Part shown: piece by piece, positions 17,401 through 25,329 of the stretch | How the letters are laid out: every line of letters starts with the position of its first letter | How positions within the stretch are numbered: position 1 is the stretch's first letter | Origin: an uncultured Planctomycetia bacterium | GTDB lineage: Bacteria; Planctomycetota; Phycisphaerae; Phycisphaerales; SM1A02 | Direction: 5' to 3' | Assembly: GCA_937919205.1 (NCBI GenBank) | Contig: CALFOZ010000095.1 | Span: forward strand, 1-40,934 | Length of the DNA stretch: 40,934 bases | Translations under genes and position numbers: made by a program | Notes under the pieces: model-generated | Seen by the model: the letters and a program-made list of their open reading frames with translations, nothing else | Database searches by the model: none | Told to the model about the DNA's origin: nothing

Positions 17401-18054
17401 ATCATTGCCCACAAAATTGGTGAGCCGCGTGAAACCCTGATCAACGGGCTTTGTTGAATCAAACAACCATACATCTCGCTGATCCGAACCGCGGTAGCCG
17501 CGGCGCGCCCATGAACTTCCACCGCGCTCGATTAAATATTGACCGCGGCTATTGGGCGAAGCATTGGCGCCAAAAGCTTGGTTCACGCGCGCAATGCGGC
17601 CACCCGTGGCGGCAACCGTGTAACAGCGGGGCACTCGATAAAAATCTCCCTCACGCGCGGAATCAAAATAAAGAGTCGCCACTCCCTCCGAGTTGTTCGC
17701 GAACGCGCTCAGCGAACATGGCGATTCGCCGAAAGTGATTTGAGTCGCTTCTCCGCCACTCGCGGGCATGGTCCAAATATTTCTGTAGCCATCGCGTGAA
17801 CTTTCAAACGCAATCGTTGCGCCATCTGGACTCCACGCGGATCTCGTTTCATCGGCGGGATGATTGGTGATGCGCACCGCGTTGCCGGCAACAGAATTTG
17901 GCGCAAGCCACAAATCTCCCTGCCAAGAAAACACAATGCTTTGACCGTTGGGGCTTATCGAGGGCCAACGCGCCAAGGTGACCGGGGTGGCGGATGCGAT
18001 GGAATTTGCCAGCGCGGCAAGCACTATAGAGGCGTAGAGAATTCGAATTTTCAT
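14446..18054 (-). CDS. Tricorn-like protease (S41 family, beta-propeller type)
   Basis: The 1202-residue secreted protein has a signal peptide (KIRILYASIVLAALANSIASA). TolB/WD40-like repeats follow, with the recurring pattern W/SPDG plus I-x-F (WSPDGATIAFES, WSPDGSRLYFVSD, WSPDSKWIAFAQD, FSADGKLLAFLSD). After these come a Tricorn C1-like region, a PDZ domain (GVVIGDVIVAIGAEPL-like stretch) and a C-terminal S41 domain. The S41 nucleophile is probably the Ser in KSFSNAEIVSH, followed by GEQTYGGVIST, as in tricorn. Two low-complexity insertions occur: a Thr/Glu/Pro repeat of 14-residue period and a Lys/Asp-rich stretch (KKKSKKKADAKE). Start 18054 (AAAGG upstream) is preferred over an in-frame ATG at 18123 because it opens the signal peptide. 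Likely role: degrading oligopeptides outside the cytoplasm. Confidence 0.9.
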   Translation of the reverse strand: MKIRILYASIVLAALANSIASATPVTLARWPSISPNGQSIVFSWQGDLWLAPNSVAGNAVRITNHPADETRSAWSPDGATIAFESSRDGYRNIWTMPASGGEATQITFGESPCSLSAFANNSEGVATLYFDSAREGDFYRVPRCYTVAATGGRIARVNQAFGANASPNSRGQYLIERGGSSWARRGYRGSDQRDVWLFDSTKPVDQGFTRLTNFVGNDGQAKWCGPNQYLMLSERDGVTNLYRRNVADAPDAVGEKLTNFTNDIASFDVTADGRGAVIASWNTLYKLDLTTAQARPQALELAAAVDMVEAVKVRHVGKDISQALPSPDGKTMAFVAYGDVFVRSMDEKSPVVRVTSPPSHERDIAWSPDGSRLYFVSDLDGNENIFEAIVSRTRSEVRKEAKAATETPEATPKETQATTETPETTAKETQATAETPATTPKEIQATAENGEKKQEDVATQTPVDYRLDPVRWTEAVAFEIRPVVNSLLPKREPSASPDGKLLAYRQSGDLMIFNLATNENAILREGWDPEIEFQWSPDSKWIAFAQDDRDFNRDIWLMPVDGSKPPVNITRHPDNDHAPRFSADGKLLAFLSDRVNNESDVFVVALDKSVDGFSASEREAYFKEAGETAKKRKPPTAPGAKKKSKKKADAKENVPTDDSSKEGDAKEGDDKSADDAQSGAKPEVASNDKDAEAVQAYSYDLDDAYLRVRRLTRIAGDESGLLLAPSGERVLFAGNDGGPGVFSVKWDGSDQKKLASSGKAVHINLAGDKVILFSVAKLSTIGITGGESKAVEFDADTVIDPVAWNEHRFDESIRVVSEIFYDPTMKGLDWDALTARYKILALAARTDSEFEWVMARLLGELNASHLGISLKSDSDNTSRQPVGCLGIRTRTLADGFEVVDVFTKSPSALSQTPLVVGDVIVAIGAEPLAANETLEQRLRGKVAVETLVSVRRKKSDGTPMNVDCLITPCSTAQVSDLAYQHQVFQNAALVSGWSHGRVGYLHIQSMNQSSLDEFERDLCAAAQGKDGLLVDVRNNGGGSTADRVLASLMSPVHAYTVPRGADRSYTNGYPQDRLFIQRWALPANMLCNEKSFSNAEIVSHAFKNLKRGTLVGEQTYGGVISTGSTSLADGTNIRTPFRGWYTLDGNDMENNGAMPNVRVPANPVDESNNFDAQLRAAVDDLIKRLPQAQPSASAPGADMDPS
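16718..16866. repeat. 42-bp tandem repeat inside the tricorn gene
   Basis: Units begin at 16718, 16760 and 16802, each 42 bases, with a decayed fourth at 16844-16866. On the coding strand they encode a 14-residue Thr/Glu/Pro unit such as ETQATTETPETTAK. The period is a multiple of three, so copy-number change would keep the frame. It forms a flexible linker between propeller repeats. Confidence 0.85.
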
Positions 18055-18243
18055 GATTTGATGCCTTTGAAAGGGTGGAAATGCCAATTTACCCCCTCGG
18101 TCGGACAGGAAGGGCGGATTCATTAAAAATGTTATGGGATTTGTTGCATTTTACCATTTCATATTCGACAGTTCACTCCGTAGGGATGGTGAAGACAACT
18201 CGTGGAGTCATTAAAAGGACAAGCAAGCAAAGGAAAGGGAGTC

Positions 18244-18531
18244 ATGGAAAATAGCAACGGACAAGTTCAAAAAATCGTAATTACAACTGAAACCGCAAGC
18301 TCCAAGTTGGAGCATTTGCGGGGGATTTTGTCAAAACTACAACAAACTATGCAGGCGCGCAGGGATGAACGCATGGGGCGAACAACAACGCCAGCGCCAG
18401 TGGCGCAGAACATTGCGTTTCCAAAGCCCGCTACGACCACTTCAACTAGTGGCAAGCCACGCGCGACACCAAAGTCGTTGAGCGACTTTGAGGCCGCATT
18501 CGCTCGCCTAACAAGTAGGCAAGCGAGTTAA
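18244..18531 (+). CDS. Small protein with coiled-coil and disordered Pro/Thr linker, 95 aa
   Basis: The family is not recognised. An N-terminal short segment (VQKIVITTETASSK) leads into a probable coiled coil (LEHLRGILSKLQQTMQARRDE). A Thr/Pro/Ala/Ser-rich linker follows, then a C-terminal amphipathic helix (SLSDFEAAFARLTSRQ). ATG 18244 has AAAGGGAG just upstream, although the spacing is short. An in-frame GTG at 18202 would add 14 Lys/Gly/Ser-rich residues and is less likely. It is transcribed away from the tricorn gene and towards the M42 peptidase. Helix-linker-helix small proteins often tether partners, but no function can be assigned. Confidence 0.55.
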   Translation: MENSNGQVQKIVITTETASSKLEHLRGILSKLQQTMQARRDERMGRTTTPAPVAQNIAFPKPATTTSTSGKPRATPKSLSDFEAAFARLTSRQAS

Positions 18532-18605
18532 CCGAGCATTCAAGGCTAGTCCGAAGGGGGTCATCGAGTAACGGCGTAGGCTGTAGCGTGTACATTCCGC
18601 TCCCC

Positions 18606-19700
18606 ATGCGCCCAGACTCCTTGACCTTTCTTCGGACTTTACTTGATACCCCAAGCCCATCTGGTTACGAAAGGGCTGGCCAACAAGTGTGGCTTTCATA
18701 TGTCAGGCCATTCGCCGATCGCTGTTGGAATGACGCTTACGGAAATTGTTTCGCCAGCATTGAGCCCGCCAAAAGTGGCAAGGATGTTTTCACGGTGGCG
18801 TTGTGCGGCCACGCCGATGAAATTGGTTTGATGGTGAACTTCATCGACCCCAACGGTTTTGTGTATTGCAAATCTATTGGTGGCATTGATGCGGGAAGCA
18901 TTGTTGGCAAGCGCGTGCAATTTATGAGCTCTGTGGATGGCGTTGTGAATCCAGTTGTTGGGCTGATTGGCGCGACGGCAATTCATTTGCAAGATAAAAG
19001 CAATGAAGGCAAAATGCGAAAATTGCACGAGTTATACGTGGATATTGGCGCCAAGGATTTCGCGTCTGCGCAAGCGTTGCTGAATATTGGCGACCCCGGC
19101 GTGTTCATGGATCAAAGCATGTTGATGGGCGACGGATTGATTGTGGCGCGCGGTTTGGACAATCGCATTGGAACATTCGCCGCGGCGGAGGGTTTGCGAT
19201 TGATCGCCGAGAAGCGCGCGGAATTACAGGTGCGCGTGGTGGCGGTCAGCACGGTGCAAGAGGAAGTTGGCTTGCATGGCGCAAGCATGATCGCGGGTTC
19301 GCTCAATCCGAACGTGGCGTTGGTGACGGATGTTGGTCACGCCACGGATAGTCCGGGCATCAATCATCCGCAACATGGACATTTTAAATTGGGTGGTGGT
19401 CCAAAAGTTTCCGTGGGAGGCGCGTCGCAACCAGAAGTGACCGCGCGCATATTTGAGGTGGCCAAGGCCAAGAATATTGTCACCCAACGGGGCGGCGCGG
19501 CTGGTCGAACCGGCACCGACACCGACGCCATTTTCATCAAAGGCGGGGGAATTGCAAGCGGGTTGGTGAGTTTGCCCATTCGCTACATGCACACCACGGT
19601 GGAAATGACGGCGCTGAAAGATTTGGAGCAGATCGCTGAAATCTTCGCGGGGTTCGCCTTGAGTCTCAAGGGAAATGAAGTGTTCGCTCCGCAATTATAA
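18606..19700 (+). CDS. M42 family metallo-aminopeptidase
   Basis: A 364-residue cytoplasmic M42 peptidase (glutamyl aminopeptidase/TET family), which trims short peptides with two metal ions. Metal and catalytic residues are in place: H69 and D71 (CGHADEIGLM), D185 (GLDNRIGTFAA), E219-E220 (VQEEVGLHGA), D242 (VTDVGHATD) and H329 (YMHTTVEM). GRTGTDTDAIF is also conserved. ATG 18606 is preferred; GTG 18588 would add six residues. No Shine-Dalgarno is visible for either. It may process peptides released by the tricorn-like protease or ClpP, but that link is inferred, and tricorn is predicted to be exported. Confidence 0.92.
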   Translation: MRPDSLTFLRTLLDTPSPSGYERAGQQVWLSYVRPFADRCWNDAYGNCFASIEPAKSGKDVFTVALCGHADEIGLMVNFIDPNGFVYCKSIGGIDAGSIVGKRVQFMSSVDGVVNPVVGLIGATAIHLQDKSNEGKMRKLHELYVDIGAKDFASAQALLNIGDPGVFMDQSMLMGDGLIVARGLDNRIGTFAAAEGLRLIAEKRAELQVRVVAVSTVQEEVGLHGASMIAGSLNPNVALVTDVGHATDSPGINHPQHGHFKLGGGPKVSVGGASQPEVTARIFEVAKAKNIVTQRGGAAGRTGTDTDAIFIKGGGIASGLVSLPIRYMHTTVEMTALKDLEQIAEIFAGFALSLKGNEVFAPQL

Positions 19701-19730
19701 GAGTGGCGCTTTGGGTAGACTCATTTGGTC

Positions 19731-20378
19731 ATGTTGAAATTTGTCCGCGAAGTCTTTCGAGATATAAAAAACACCGGTAGCGTGTGGCCGAGTAGTCCCG
19801 CGCTTGCCATCGCCATGACCAAGGGATTGGCCGCGCGCACGGGCAAGCGGCGCGTGCTTGAAGTTGGTCCAGGCACTGGTCCCTTCACAAAGAAATTGCT
19901 GAAAGATTTGCGCGCGGGTGACCATTTGGATGTGGTGGAAATGAACAAACTTTTTTGCGAGGCGCTTGAGAAAAAAATTCTGGAGCCATTTCGGCGCTCG
20001 CATTCAAAGATTCATGTTGAGTTGCACCAAGGCAGAATTGAGGACGCGCAACTTGACGGCAACTACGACTTGATCGTGTGCGGCTTGCCATTCAATAATT
20101 TTCCGCCCACGCTTGTGCGCGCCATCTTTAAGGACCTTATGGAATTGTTGATTGATGGCGGGGAGTTGGTGTACTTTGAATACGCGGGCGTGCGCGTGAT
20201 CAAAGGAACATTGGTGGGCGCCAAAGGTAAAAAGCAGTTGAAAGAAATCCGTGGAATTCGCCGCGAGTTGTTCGACGCGCACCAAGGTCGTCAACAATTG
20301 GTCATGGCCAATCTTCCGCCGGCGCTGGCCGTGCGCTTGCGCAAAGCGGCGGTTCCAGTTGCCACTGGTCGAACTTGA
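19731..20378 (+). CDS. PmtA-like SAM-dependent (phospholipid) methyltransferase
   Basis: The 215-residue protein has the SAM-binding motif VLEVGPGTGPFTKKLL (motif I) and an acidic residue in VVEMNK (motif II). The upstream segment NTGSVWPSSPALAIAM and the later DLIVCGLPFNNFPP resemble bacterial phospholipid N-methyltransferases of the Rhodobacter PmtA type, which convert phosphatidylethanolamine to phosphatidylcholine. It is related to KsgA/rRNA methyltransferases, so that remains a possible alternative. No membrane helix is predicted; PmtA enzymes bind the membrane peripherally. Start ATG 19731 is preferred over TTG 19725. It lies 30 bases after the M42 gene and 18 bases before dapL. Confidence 0.7.
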   Translation: MLKFVREVFRDIKNTGSVWPSSPALAIAMTKGLAARTGKRRVLEVGPGTGPFTKKLLKDLRAGDHLDVVEMNKLFCEALEKKILEPFRRSHSKIHVELHQGRIEDAQLDGNYDLIVCGLPFNNFPPTLVRAIFKDLMELLIDGGELVYFEYAGVRVIKGTLVGAKGKKQLKEIRGIRRELFDAHQGRQQLVMANLPPALAVRLRKAAVPVATGRT

Positions 20379-20396
20379 ACAAGGGAATGTCTTGGC

Positions 20397-21647
20397 ATGG
20401 CGTGGATCAATGAAAACTTTTTGAAATTAAGCGCGGGCTATTTGTTCCCGGAAATCGCGCGGCGCGTGAAGGTTTTTTGCGACGCCAATCCAGAGCTTGC
20501 AAAAAAAGTGATTCGCTGTGGCATTGGCGATGTCACCGAACCACTGCCCGAAGTGGCCGTGGCGGCATTGCGTGAAGGCGCAGAAGATTTGGCTGTTCGC
20601 GAGCGTTTTCAAGGCTATGGACCTGCGACTGGTCACGAGTTTGCGCGCGCGGCGATTGCCCAAAGCATGTTCCGAAAGCGCGGCGTTGACATTGCCGACG
20701 ACGAGATTTTTCTTTCCGATGGAAGCAAGCCAGACGCGAGCCATTTTCTAGAATTGCTTGGAAGTGGAAACGTTATCGCGGTTCCTGATCCGGTCTATCC
20801 GGTGTATGTGGACACCAATGTCATGGCTGGCAACACCGGCGCAATGAAGGACGGACGCTACGAAGGTTTGGTGTACGTGAATGCCACGCCGGAGAATGGA
20901 TTTGTTCCCGAGCCGCCTTCGCAACACGTTGACGTGGCGTATTTGTGTTCGCCCAACAATCCAACAGGCACCGCCATGACACGCGCCGCGCTGACGCGCT
21001 GGGTGAGTTGGGCATTGAGCAACGACACGCTGATTTTGTTTGATGCCGCGTATGAGGCGTACATTCGCGACAGCGACATGCCGCGCAGTATTTTTGAGAT
21101 TCCTGGCGCCAAAAAATGCGCTGTGGAATTTCGCAGTTTCTCAAAAAATGGTGGATTCACTGGGCTTCGATGTGGATTTACTGTTGTGCCAAAAGAATTA
21201 ACCGGGCGCGCACGTGATGGCAAGCAAATTTCATTTCACGATTTGTGGTCGCGCCGCTGGAGCACATGTAGCAATGGCGTGAGTTGGCCGGTGCAAAAAG
21301 CCGTGGCCGCGTTGTGCACTCCGTTGGGTGAAAAACAAATGACGGCGTTGTGCGATTTCTATTTGGCCAACGCCGTCATTCTTCGCAACGCTATCGCAGG
21401 GCAAGGGCTTCAAGTGTGGGGCGGACAGAACGCGCCGTATGTGTGGCTGAAATGTCCGGCGGGTCTTTCAAGTTGGGACGCGTTTGACTTGCTACTGCGT
21501 GAGGCGCAGTTGGTCACCACACCAGGCGCGGGGTTTGGAAACTGTGGCGAGGGATTTCTGCGCGTCAGCGCTTTTAATTCGCGCGCCAATGTTGAGGAAG
21601 CAGGACGACGTCTTGCCTTGCTGAGCGCGGCGGCTTCAAAGCGCTAA
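20397..21647 (+). CDS. dapL: LL-diaminopimelate aminotransferase DapL
   Basis: A 416-residue fold-type I PLP enzyme that converts tetrahydrodipicolinate directly to LL-diaminopimelate, bypassing the acyl-blocked steps of lysine and peptidoglycan precursor synthesis. The PLP lysine is K250 in RSFSKNGGFTGLRCGF. SPNNPTG (N187) and DAAYEAYI are the other cofactor motifs. GIGDVTEPLP and FQGYGPATGHEFAR are characteristic of DapL. The DapL route is taxonomically patchy and known from Planctomycetes, Chlamydiae, Spirochaetes and plants, which fits the presumed host. The length matches the family (~410). It converges on the OMP gene. Confidence 0.95.
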   Translation: MAWINENFLKLSAGYLFPEIARRVKVFCDANPELAKKVIRCGIGDVTEPLPEVAVAALREGAEDLAVRERFQGYGPATGHEFARAAIAQSMFRKRGVDIADDEIFLSDGSKPDASHFLELLGSGNVIAVPDPVYPVYVDTNVMAGNTGAMKDGRYEGLVYVNATPENGFVPEPPSQHVDVAYLCSPNNPTGTAMTRAALTRWVSWALSNDTLILFDAAYEAYIRDSDMPRSIFEIPGAKKCAVEFRSFSKNGGFTGLRCGFTVVPKELTGRARDGKQISFHDLWSRRWSTCSNGVSWPVQKAVAALCTPLGEKQMTALCDFYLANAVILRNAIAGQGLQVWGGQNAPYVWLKCPAGLSSWDAFDLLLREAQLVTTPGAGFGNCGEGFLRVSAFNSRANVEEAGRRLALLSAAASKR

Positions 21648-21729
21648 CTGCGCTTGCGTTCAAATACGGACTGCTTGTGCCACCATGTTGGCGCAGGCGC
21701 GCGGGCTCGGCGACCAACACGCGCGTGGA

Positions 21730-22776
21730 TTAAAATTTATAACTGGCGAATACGCCAAGCACAAGCGATGTTCCGCCATCTTCGCTACCGATGAAATTGT
21801 TGGAACTGTCATACAATTTCAATTGATTCATAACTGCCGCGCCCGCTAGAAAATCAACGCGAAACTGCGGAACAGGTTTCCACTCCAGTCGTCCATACAA
21901 GGTGATTTGCTGTTCAAGTCCGGCGCCATTGGCAAAGGGAGCGCTGTCATCAAGTCGAAACATTCGATATTCCCAAGCGCCGCCCAACGCCGCGTTGAAC
22001 TGCGGTGAAAGTTCCTGCACCAATTCCAACCCAACAAATGGATTGGCTTCGGGGCCGCGCACATTGGAAATGCGCAAGCCCTTTTTAATTTCCCAATCAA
22101 CAATTGGAACTGGAACCACAAGCACGGAATTATTAAGCTGGCCCTTGGCCAACAAGCCAAGTCCAAGCACATGCGTCTGGTCAAAGGCGTAGCGGAAATT
22201 CACCAACGCGCCGCCGGTGATGGTCTTGCCAGCGCTTGCGTTGGATTCGCCTGACATTTGCAGTAATGGCGCCGCGCCGACGGACCAGTGATCATTTATT
22301 TTTATGTCAAACCGCGGAAGAATGCCCAGCGTTTCCACATTGTTCCAAGCGGCCGTGGCAAACACGCTGTTGCCGGTGAATTTGTAGTAGTCGTATTCAT
22401 AGGCAACACCGACCGAAAGCGTGACAGTTTCCGTGAGCGTATAGCGACTTGAAATTCCAAAGTACGCGCGGTCGGCGGTATAGGAGCCACTGCCTTCAAT
22501 GGCTGTATTAAATTGATGGCTGTAGCCACCGGATATTTTTAAATTGATGTCGGGCTTTTCTACTGGGGGCGCCGGTGGCGTGGTGGAAGGCGTTGTCGCT
22601 GTCGTCGCATTTGTCGCGGCGGGAGTTGTGGAAGTGGCGGGTGGTTGAATTGTTGCCGTGGCTGGCGCGACTTTGGCTGGCGTGCTTGGCGCGGGCTTAT
22701 TGTCGCCGCCAATATTTTGCGCAAGCGCGGAGCCAGTGATCAAGGTAAAAGCAGTAATGTAAATACTATTGCGCAT
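21730..22776 (-). CDS. Putative outer-membrane beta-barrel protein
   Basis: The 348-residue product has a signal peptide (SIYITAFTLITGSALA) and then a ~50-residue Pro/Thr/Ala-rich linker (22-75). A barrel-like domain of alternating strands follows (INLKISGGYSHQF, AYFGISSRYTLTETVTLSVGVAYEYDY and so on). It ends in LVLGVFASYKF, with the terminal Phe typical of Bam-assembled barrels. Strand count and pore function cannot be read. The start overlaps the moxR stop in TAATG, so the two are translationally linked. The proline-rich linker could pass through or bind peptidoglycan. Confidence 0.7.
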   Translation of the reverse strand: MRNSIYITAFTLITGSALAQNIGGDNKPAPSTPAKVAPATATIQPPATSTTPAATNATTATTPSTTPPAPPVEKPDINLKISGGYSHQFNTAIEGSGSYTADRAYFGISSRYTLTETVTLSVGVAYEYDYYKFTGNSVFATAAWNNVETLGILPRFDIKINDHWSVGAAPLLQMSGESNASAGKTITGGALVNFRYAFDQTHVLGLGLLAKGQLNNSVLVVPVPIVDWEIKKGLRISNVRGPEANPFVGLELVQELSPQFNAALGGAWEYRMFRLDDSAPFANGAGLEQQITLYGRLEWKPVPQFRVDFLAGAAVMNQLKLYDSSNNFIGSEDGGTSLVLGVFASYKF

Positions 22777-23804
22777 TATTTTTTACTTCCTACGGGTTGC
22801 GTTGCGGAACGAATATCAGCTGGAGTGGTCTCAAGAAGATTTTCTAAAATACCATCTGCGGTTCGACCCTCGGCCTCCGCCTCAAAGTTGAGCAACATGC
22901 GATGTCGCATGGCTGGCAGTAACGCGGGGCGCACATCTTCAAAGGTGACTTGCGCGCGGCCCGCAAGCAAAGCATGCACTTTGCCCGCCAAAATAAGCGC
23001 CTGCGCGGCGCGTGGACTGGCTCCAAAGCGCACAAATTGGTTCACCATTGGCGTTGCAAATTCACTTTTGGGATGCGTTGCCAACGTAAGGCGCACCGCG
23101 TAATCCTGCACGGCCGCATCCACACGCACTTTGCGCACCAACTTTTGATACGCGATGATTTGTTCCGCGCCAAGCACCGCTTCCACTTTGGCCTCAACGC
23201 CACTTGTGGTGCGCTGTAAAATGGTGGTGAGTTCGGCGCGCGAACTGTAGCCCACAAGCAACTTGAAAAAGAATCGATCCAACTGCGCCTCTGGCAATGG
23301 ATACGTTCCCTCTTGTTCAATTGGATTTTGCGTGGCCATGACCAGGAAGGGTGGCTCAAGCGGGTGCGTCACTCCGCCAACAGTCACACTGCGCTCTTGC
23401 ATGGCCTCCAGCAACGAACTTTGCGTCTTGGGGGTGGCGCGATTTATTTCATCGGCCAAAAGAATTTGCGCGAAGATGGGCCCCTTTCGAAATTGAAAGT
23501 CGCGGCCGTGCTCGCCTTCGACCACGATGGTGGTGCCCGTGACATCCGCGGGCATAAGGTCGGGTGTGAATTGAATGCGGCCAAATTGAAGTTGCAATGC
23601 TTGGCTCAGGGTGCGAATGAGCAGTGTTTTTCCAAGGCCGGGAACGCCTTCAAGCAGGATATGACCGCCCGCAAACAAGGCCGTAAGCACGCCATCGACA
23701 ACATTGGTTTGTCCAACGATCACTTTCAACACTTCTGACTTCACGCGCGCAAAATCCGTGCGAAACATTTCAATGGCGCTCTGCGCATCGTTGGAATCAC
23801 TCAT
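22776..23804 (-). CDS. MoxR-family AAA+ ATPase
   Basis: A 342-residue AAA+ chaperone-like ATPase of the MoxR type, thought to help mature metalloenzymes and membrane or surface complexes. Walker A is GVPGLGKT (K59), Walker B is ILLADEIN (D117-E118), and sensor 1 is in ATQNPIEQEGTYPLPEAQLDRF. Members usually sit next to DUF58 and von Willebrand A-domain genes. Those are absent here, and the only downstream partner is the barrel protein. ATG 23804 is chosen; an in-frame ATG at 23888 would add 28 atypical residues and run into the divergent PAP2 gene's upstream region. Confidence 0.9.
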   Translation of the reverse strand: MSDSNDAQSAIEMFRTDFARVKSEVLKVIVGQTNVVDGVLTALFAGGHILLEGVPGLGKTLLIRTLSQALQLQFGRIQFTPDLMPADVTGTTIVVEGEHGRDFQFRKGPIFAQILLADEINRATPKTQSSLLEAMQERSVTVGGVTHPLEPPFLVMATQNPIEQEGTYPLPEAQLDRFFFKLLVGYSSRAELTTILQRTTSGVEAKVEAVLGAEQIIAYQKLVRKVRVDAAVQDYAVRLTLATHPKSEFATPMVNQFVRFGASPRAAQALILAGKVHALLAGRAQVTFEDVRPALLPAMRHRMLLNFEAEAEGRTADGILENLLETTPADIRSATQPVGSKK

Positions 23805-23905
23805 GGGCGCATCATAGGGGAGAATAATTATGGATTTTGTATGATCATGCGCGTGCGGAATCCCTTGTCTAATTGCATTGCACATCAACGGCGCTGATCA
23901 CAATC

Positions 23906-24586
23906 ATGTCCTCCATTGAAACAATCGTGTCGGGCCACGCAACCGCAGTATGTACGGGCGGGGCGACGCGTTTCACGCCACTGCTTGCAACACCATGGGG
24001 CCGCGCGTTGATCGCTGGAATATGTGTTGGCTTGATGCCTGTGGTGTGTGTGGCGTGGGTTTTTTTTGACACGCAATTCGCCAACCAATTCACTCAGAAG
24101 GAATGGGAGGAATGGGTGTTCCTGCGCTCGATTGGACTTTTAGGCGACGCATTGCCGTGGATTTGTTTTTGCGCGTGTATTTTTCTAATAGGAATTTTTG
24201 GTAAGCGCAGGGATATCGCCACATGGGCGGTGTTTCTTTGTCTATCGATTGCCGCCAGTGGCGCCGTGGTGAATCTTGTGAAATTTATTGTGATGCGCGC
24301 TCGCCCAAATTGGCACGGCGCGATTCCCGACGGCGGAAGTTTTTCATTTCCATCGGGCCACGCGGCAACGATCGGCGCGGTGGCTGTTGTGTGCATGTTG
24401 CGCTGGCCAAAATTGTTGCCCATGGCTTTGGTTTTGGTGGCGCTTGTGGCCCTCAATCGAGTGATGTCGCAAAACCACCACATCACGGATGTGATTGTTG
24501 GCGTTACTTTTGGAATGATCAGCGCGCTCGTGGTCCAGTGGTGTTGGTGGAAATATCATCCTGGCACATTCGCGGACATGGGATAA
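23906..24586 (+). CDS. PAP2-superfamily membrane phosphatase
   Basis: The 226-residue integral membrane protein has about six hydrophobic segments and the tripartite PAP2 signature: K-x6-R-P in KFIVMRARP, PSGH in SFPSGHAATIGAV, and the third motif in NRVMSQNHHITDV. Such enzymes dephosphorylate lipid phosphates such as phosphatidic acid or undecaprenyl diphosphate at the outer face of the inner membrane. The third motif has Asn-Arg where the consensus is Ser-Arg, a common variation. ATG 23906 is preferred over TTG 23873. It diverges from moxR with ~100 bases between starts. Confidence 0.87.
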   Translation: MSSIETIVSGHATAVCTGGATRFTPLLATPWGRALIAGICVGLMPVVCVAWVFFDTQFANQFTQKEWEEWVFLRSIGLLGDALPWICFCACIFLIGIFGKRRDIATWAVFLCLSIAASGAVVNLVKFIVMRARPNWHGAIPDGGSFSFPSGHAATIGAVAVVCMLRWPKLLPMALVLVALVALNRVMSQNHHITDVIVGVTFGMISALVVQWCWWKYHPGTFADMG

Positions 24587-24588
24587 TT

Positions 24589-24629
24589 TTCCGTTTGCGA
24601 GACGGAATCATTCGCGCTTGAAATGATTC
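24589..24629. terminator. Two adjoining hairpins between convergent PAP2 and clpP genes
   Basis: TTCCGT (24589-24594) pairs with ACGGAA (24602-24607). GAATCATT (24605-24612) pairs with AATGATTC (24622-24629). The arms share three bases (24605-24607), so the full forms exclude each other. No long T-run follows. Placement between convergent stop codons suggests bidirectional termination or 3'-end protection. Confidence 0.45.
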
Positions 24630-24642
24630 AGATCAATTAAAA

Positions 24643-25251
24643 TTAGGCCGCGGGCGCGCGAATTTGCAATTTATCCAGCACGCTGTCAATCAAGCCGTAC
24701 TTCAACATTTCTGGTGAAGTGAGCCAGTTGTTGCGTTCACAGTCCTCGGCGATTTGTTCCTCGCTGCGACCCGTGGCCTTGGAATAAATTGCGTACAACT
24801 GAGTGCGCATGCGCAGAATGTGGCGCGCCTCAATTTCAAGATCGGTGGCTTGGCCTTCAAGCACGCCCGCGATGAGCGGCTGATGCATCAAATTTTCGGC
24901 GTTTGGCAGGGCAAATCGCTTGCCCTTTGTTCCACTGCAGGCGATGACCGAGCCCATGCTGGCCGCTTGACCAATGATGTAGGTGCAAATATTGCACGGA
25001 ATAAAGTTCATGGTGTCCACGATGCCCAGGCCGGCGGTCACACTACCACCAGGACTGTTGACATACAAATGGATGTCGGTCTTCTGATCCTCGTTGGCCA
25101 GGAAAAGCAATTGCGCCACCACCAAGTTGGCCATCATGTCGCTGACTTGACCGCCAACGAAAATAATTCGGTCGTTCAGCAGGCGGCTGTAAATGTCATA
25201 CGCGCGTTCGCCGCGTCCGGTTTTTTCAATCACGATTGGAACAAGTGTCAT
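24643..25251 (-). CDS. clpP: ClpP paralogue with Asn at the catalytic Asp position
   Basis: A 202-residue ClpP-type serine peptidase subunit. S98 (GQAASMGSV) and H123 (LMHQPL) are present. The segment [21 protein letters not shown] aligns with the family's D-x-E-R-D, but has Asn174 where the triad Asp (E. coli Asp171) should be. A similar Asp-to-Asn change is known in Listeria ClpP1, which works in a mixed ClpP1-ClpP2 barrel. The family cleaves unfolded proteins fed by ClpX or ClpA/C. This gene lies 78 bases downstream of a second clpP on the same strand. The N-terminus has no propeptide-like extension beyond [14 protein letters not shown]. Confidence 0.93.
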   Translation of the reverse strand: MTLVPIVIEKTGRGERAYDIYSRLLNDRIIFVGGQVSDMMANLVVAQLLFLANEDQKTDIHLYVNSPGGSVTAGLGIVDTMNFIPCNICTYIIGQAASMGSVIACSGTKGKRFALPNAENLMHQPLIAGVLEGQATDLEIEARHILRMRTQLYAIYSKATGRSEEQIAEDCERNNWLTSPEMLKYGLIDSVLDKLQIRAPAA

Positions 25252-25329
25252 GGTCGGGGGATCTCGTTGTTTGTTTGAGTTTTGGAAATTAAATCAGTTT
25301 GGAAATCACGTCTGCAATCACGCCTTCAA

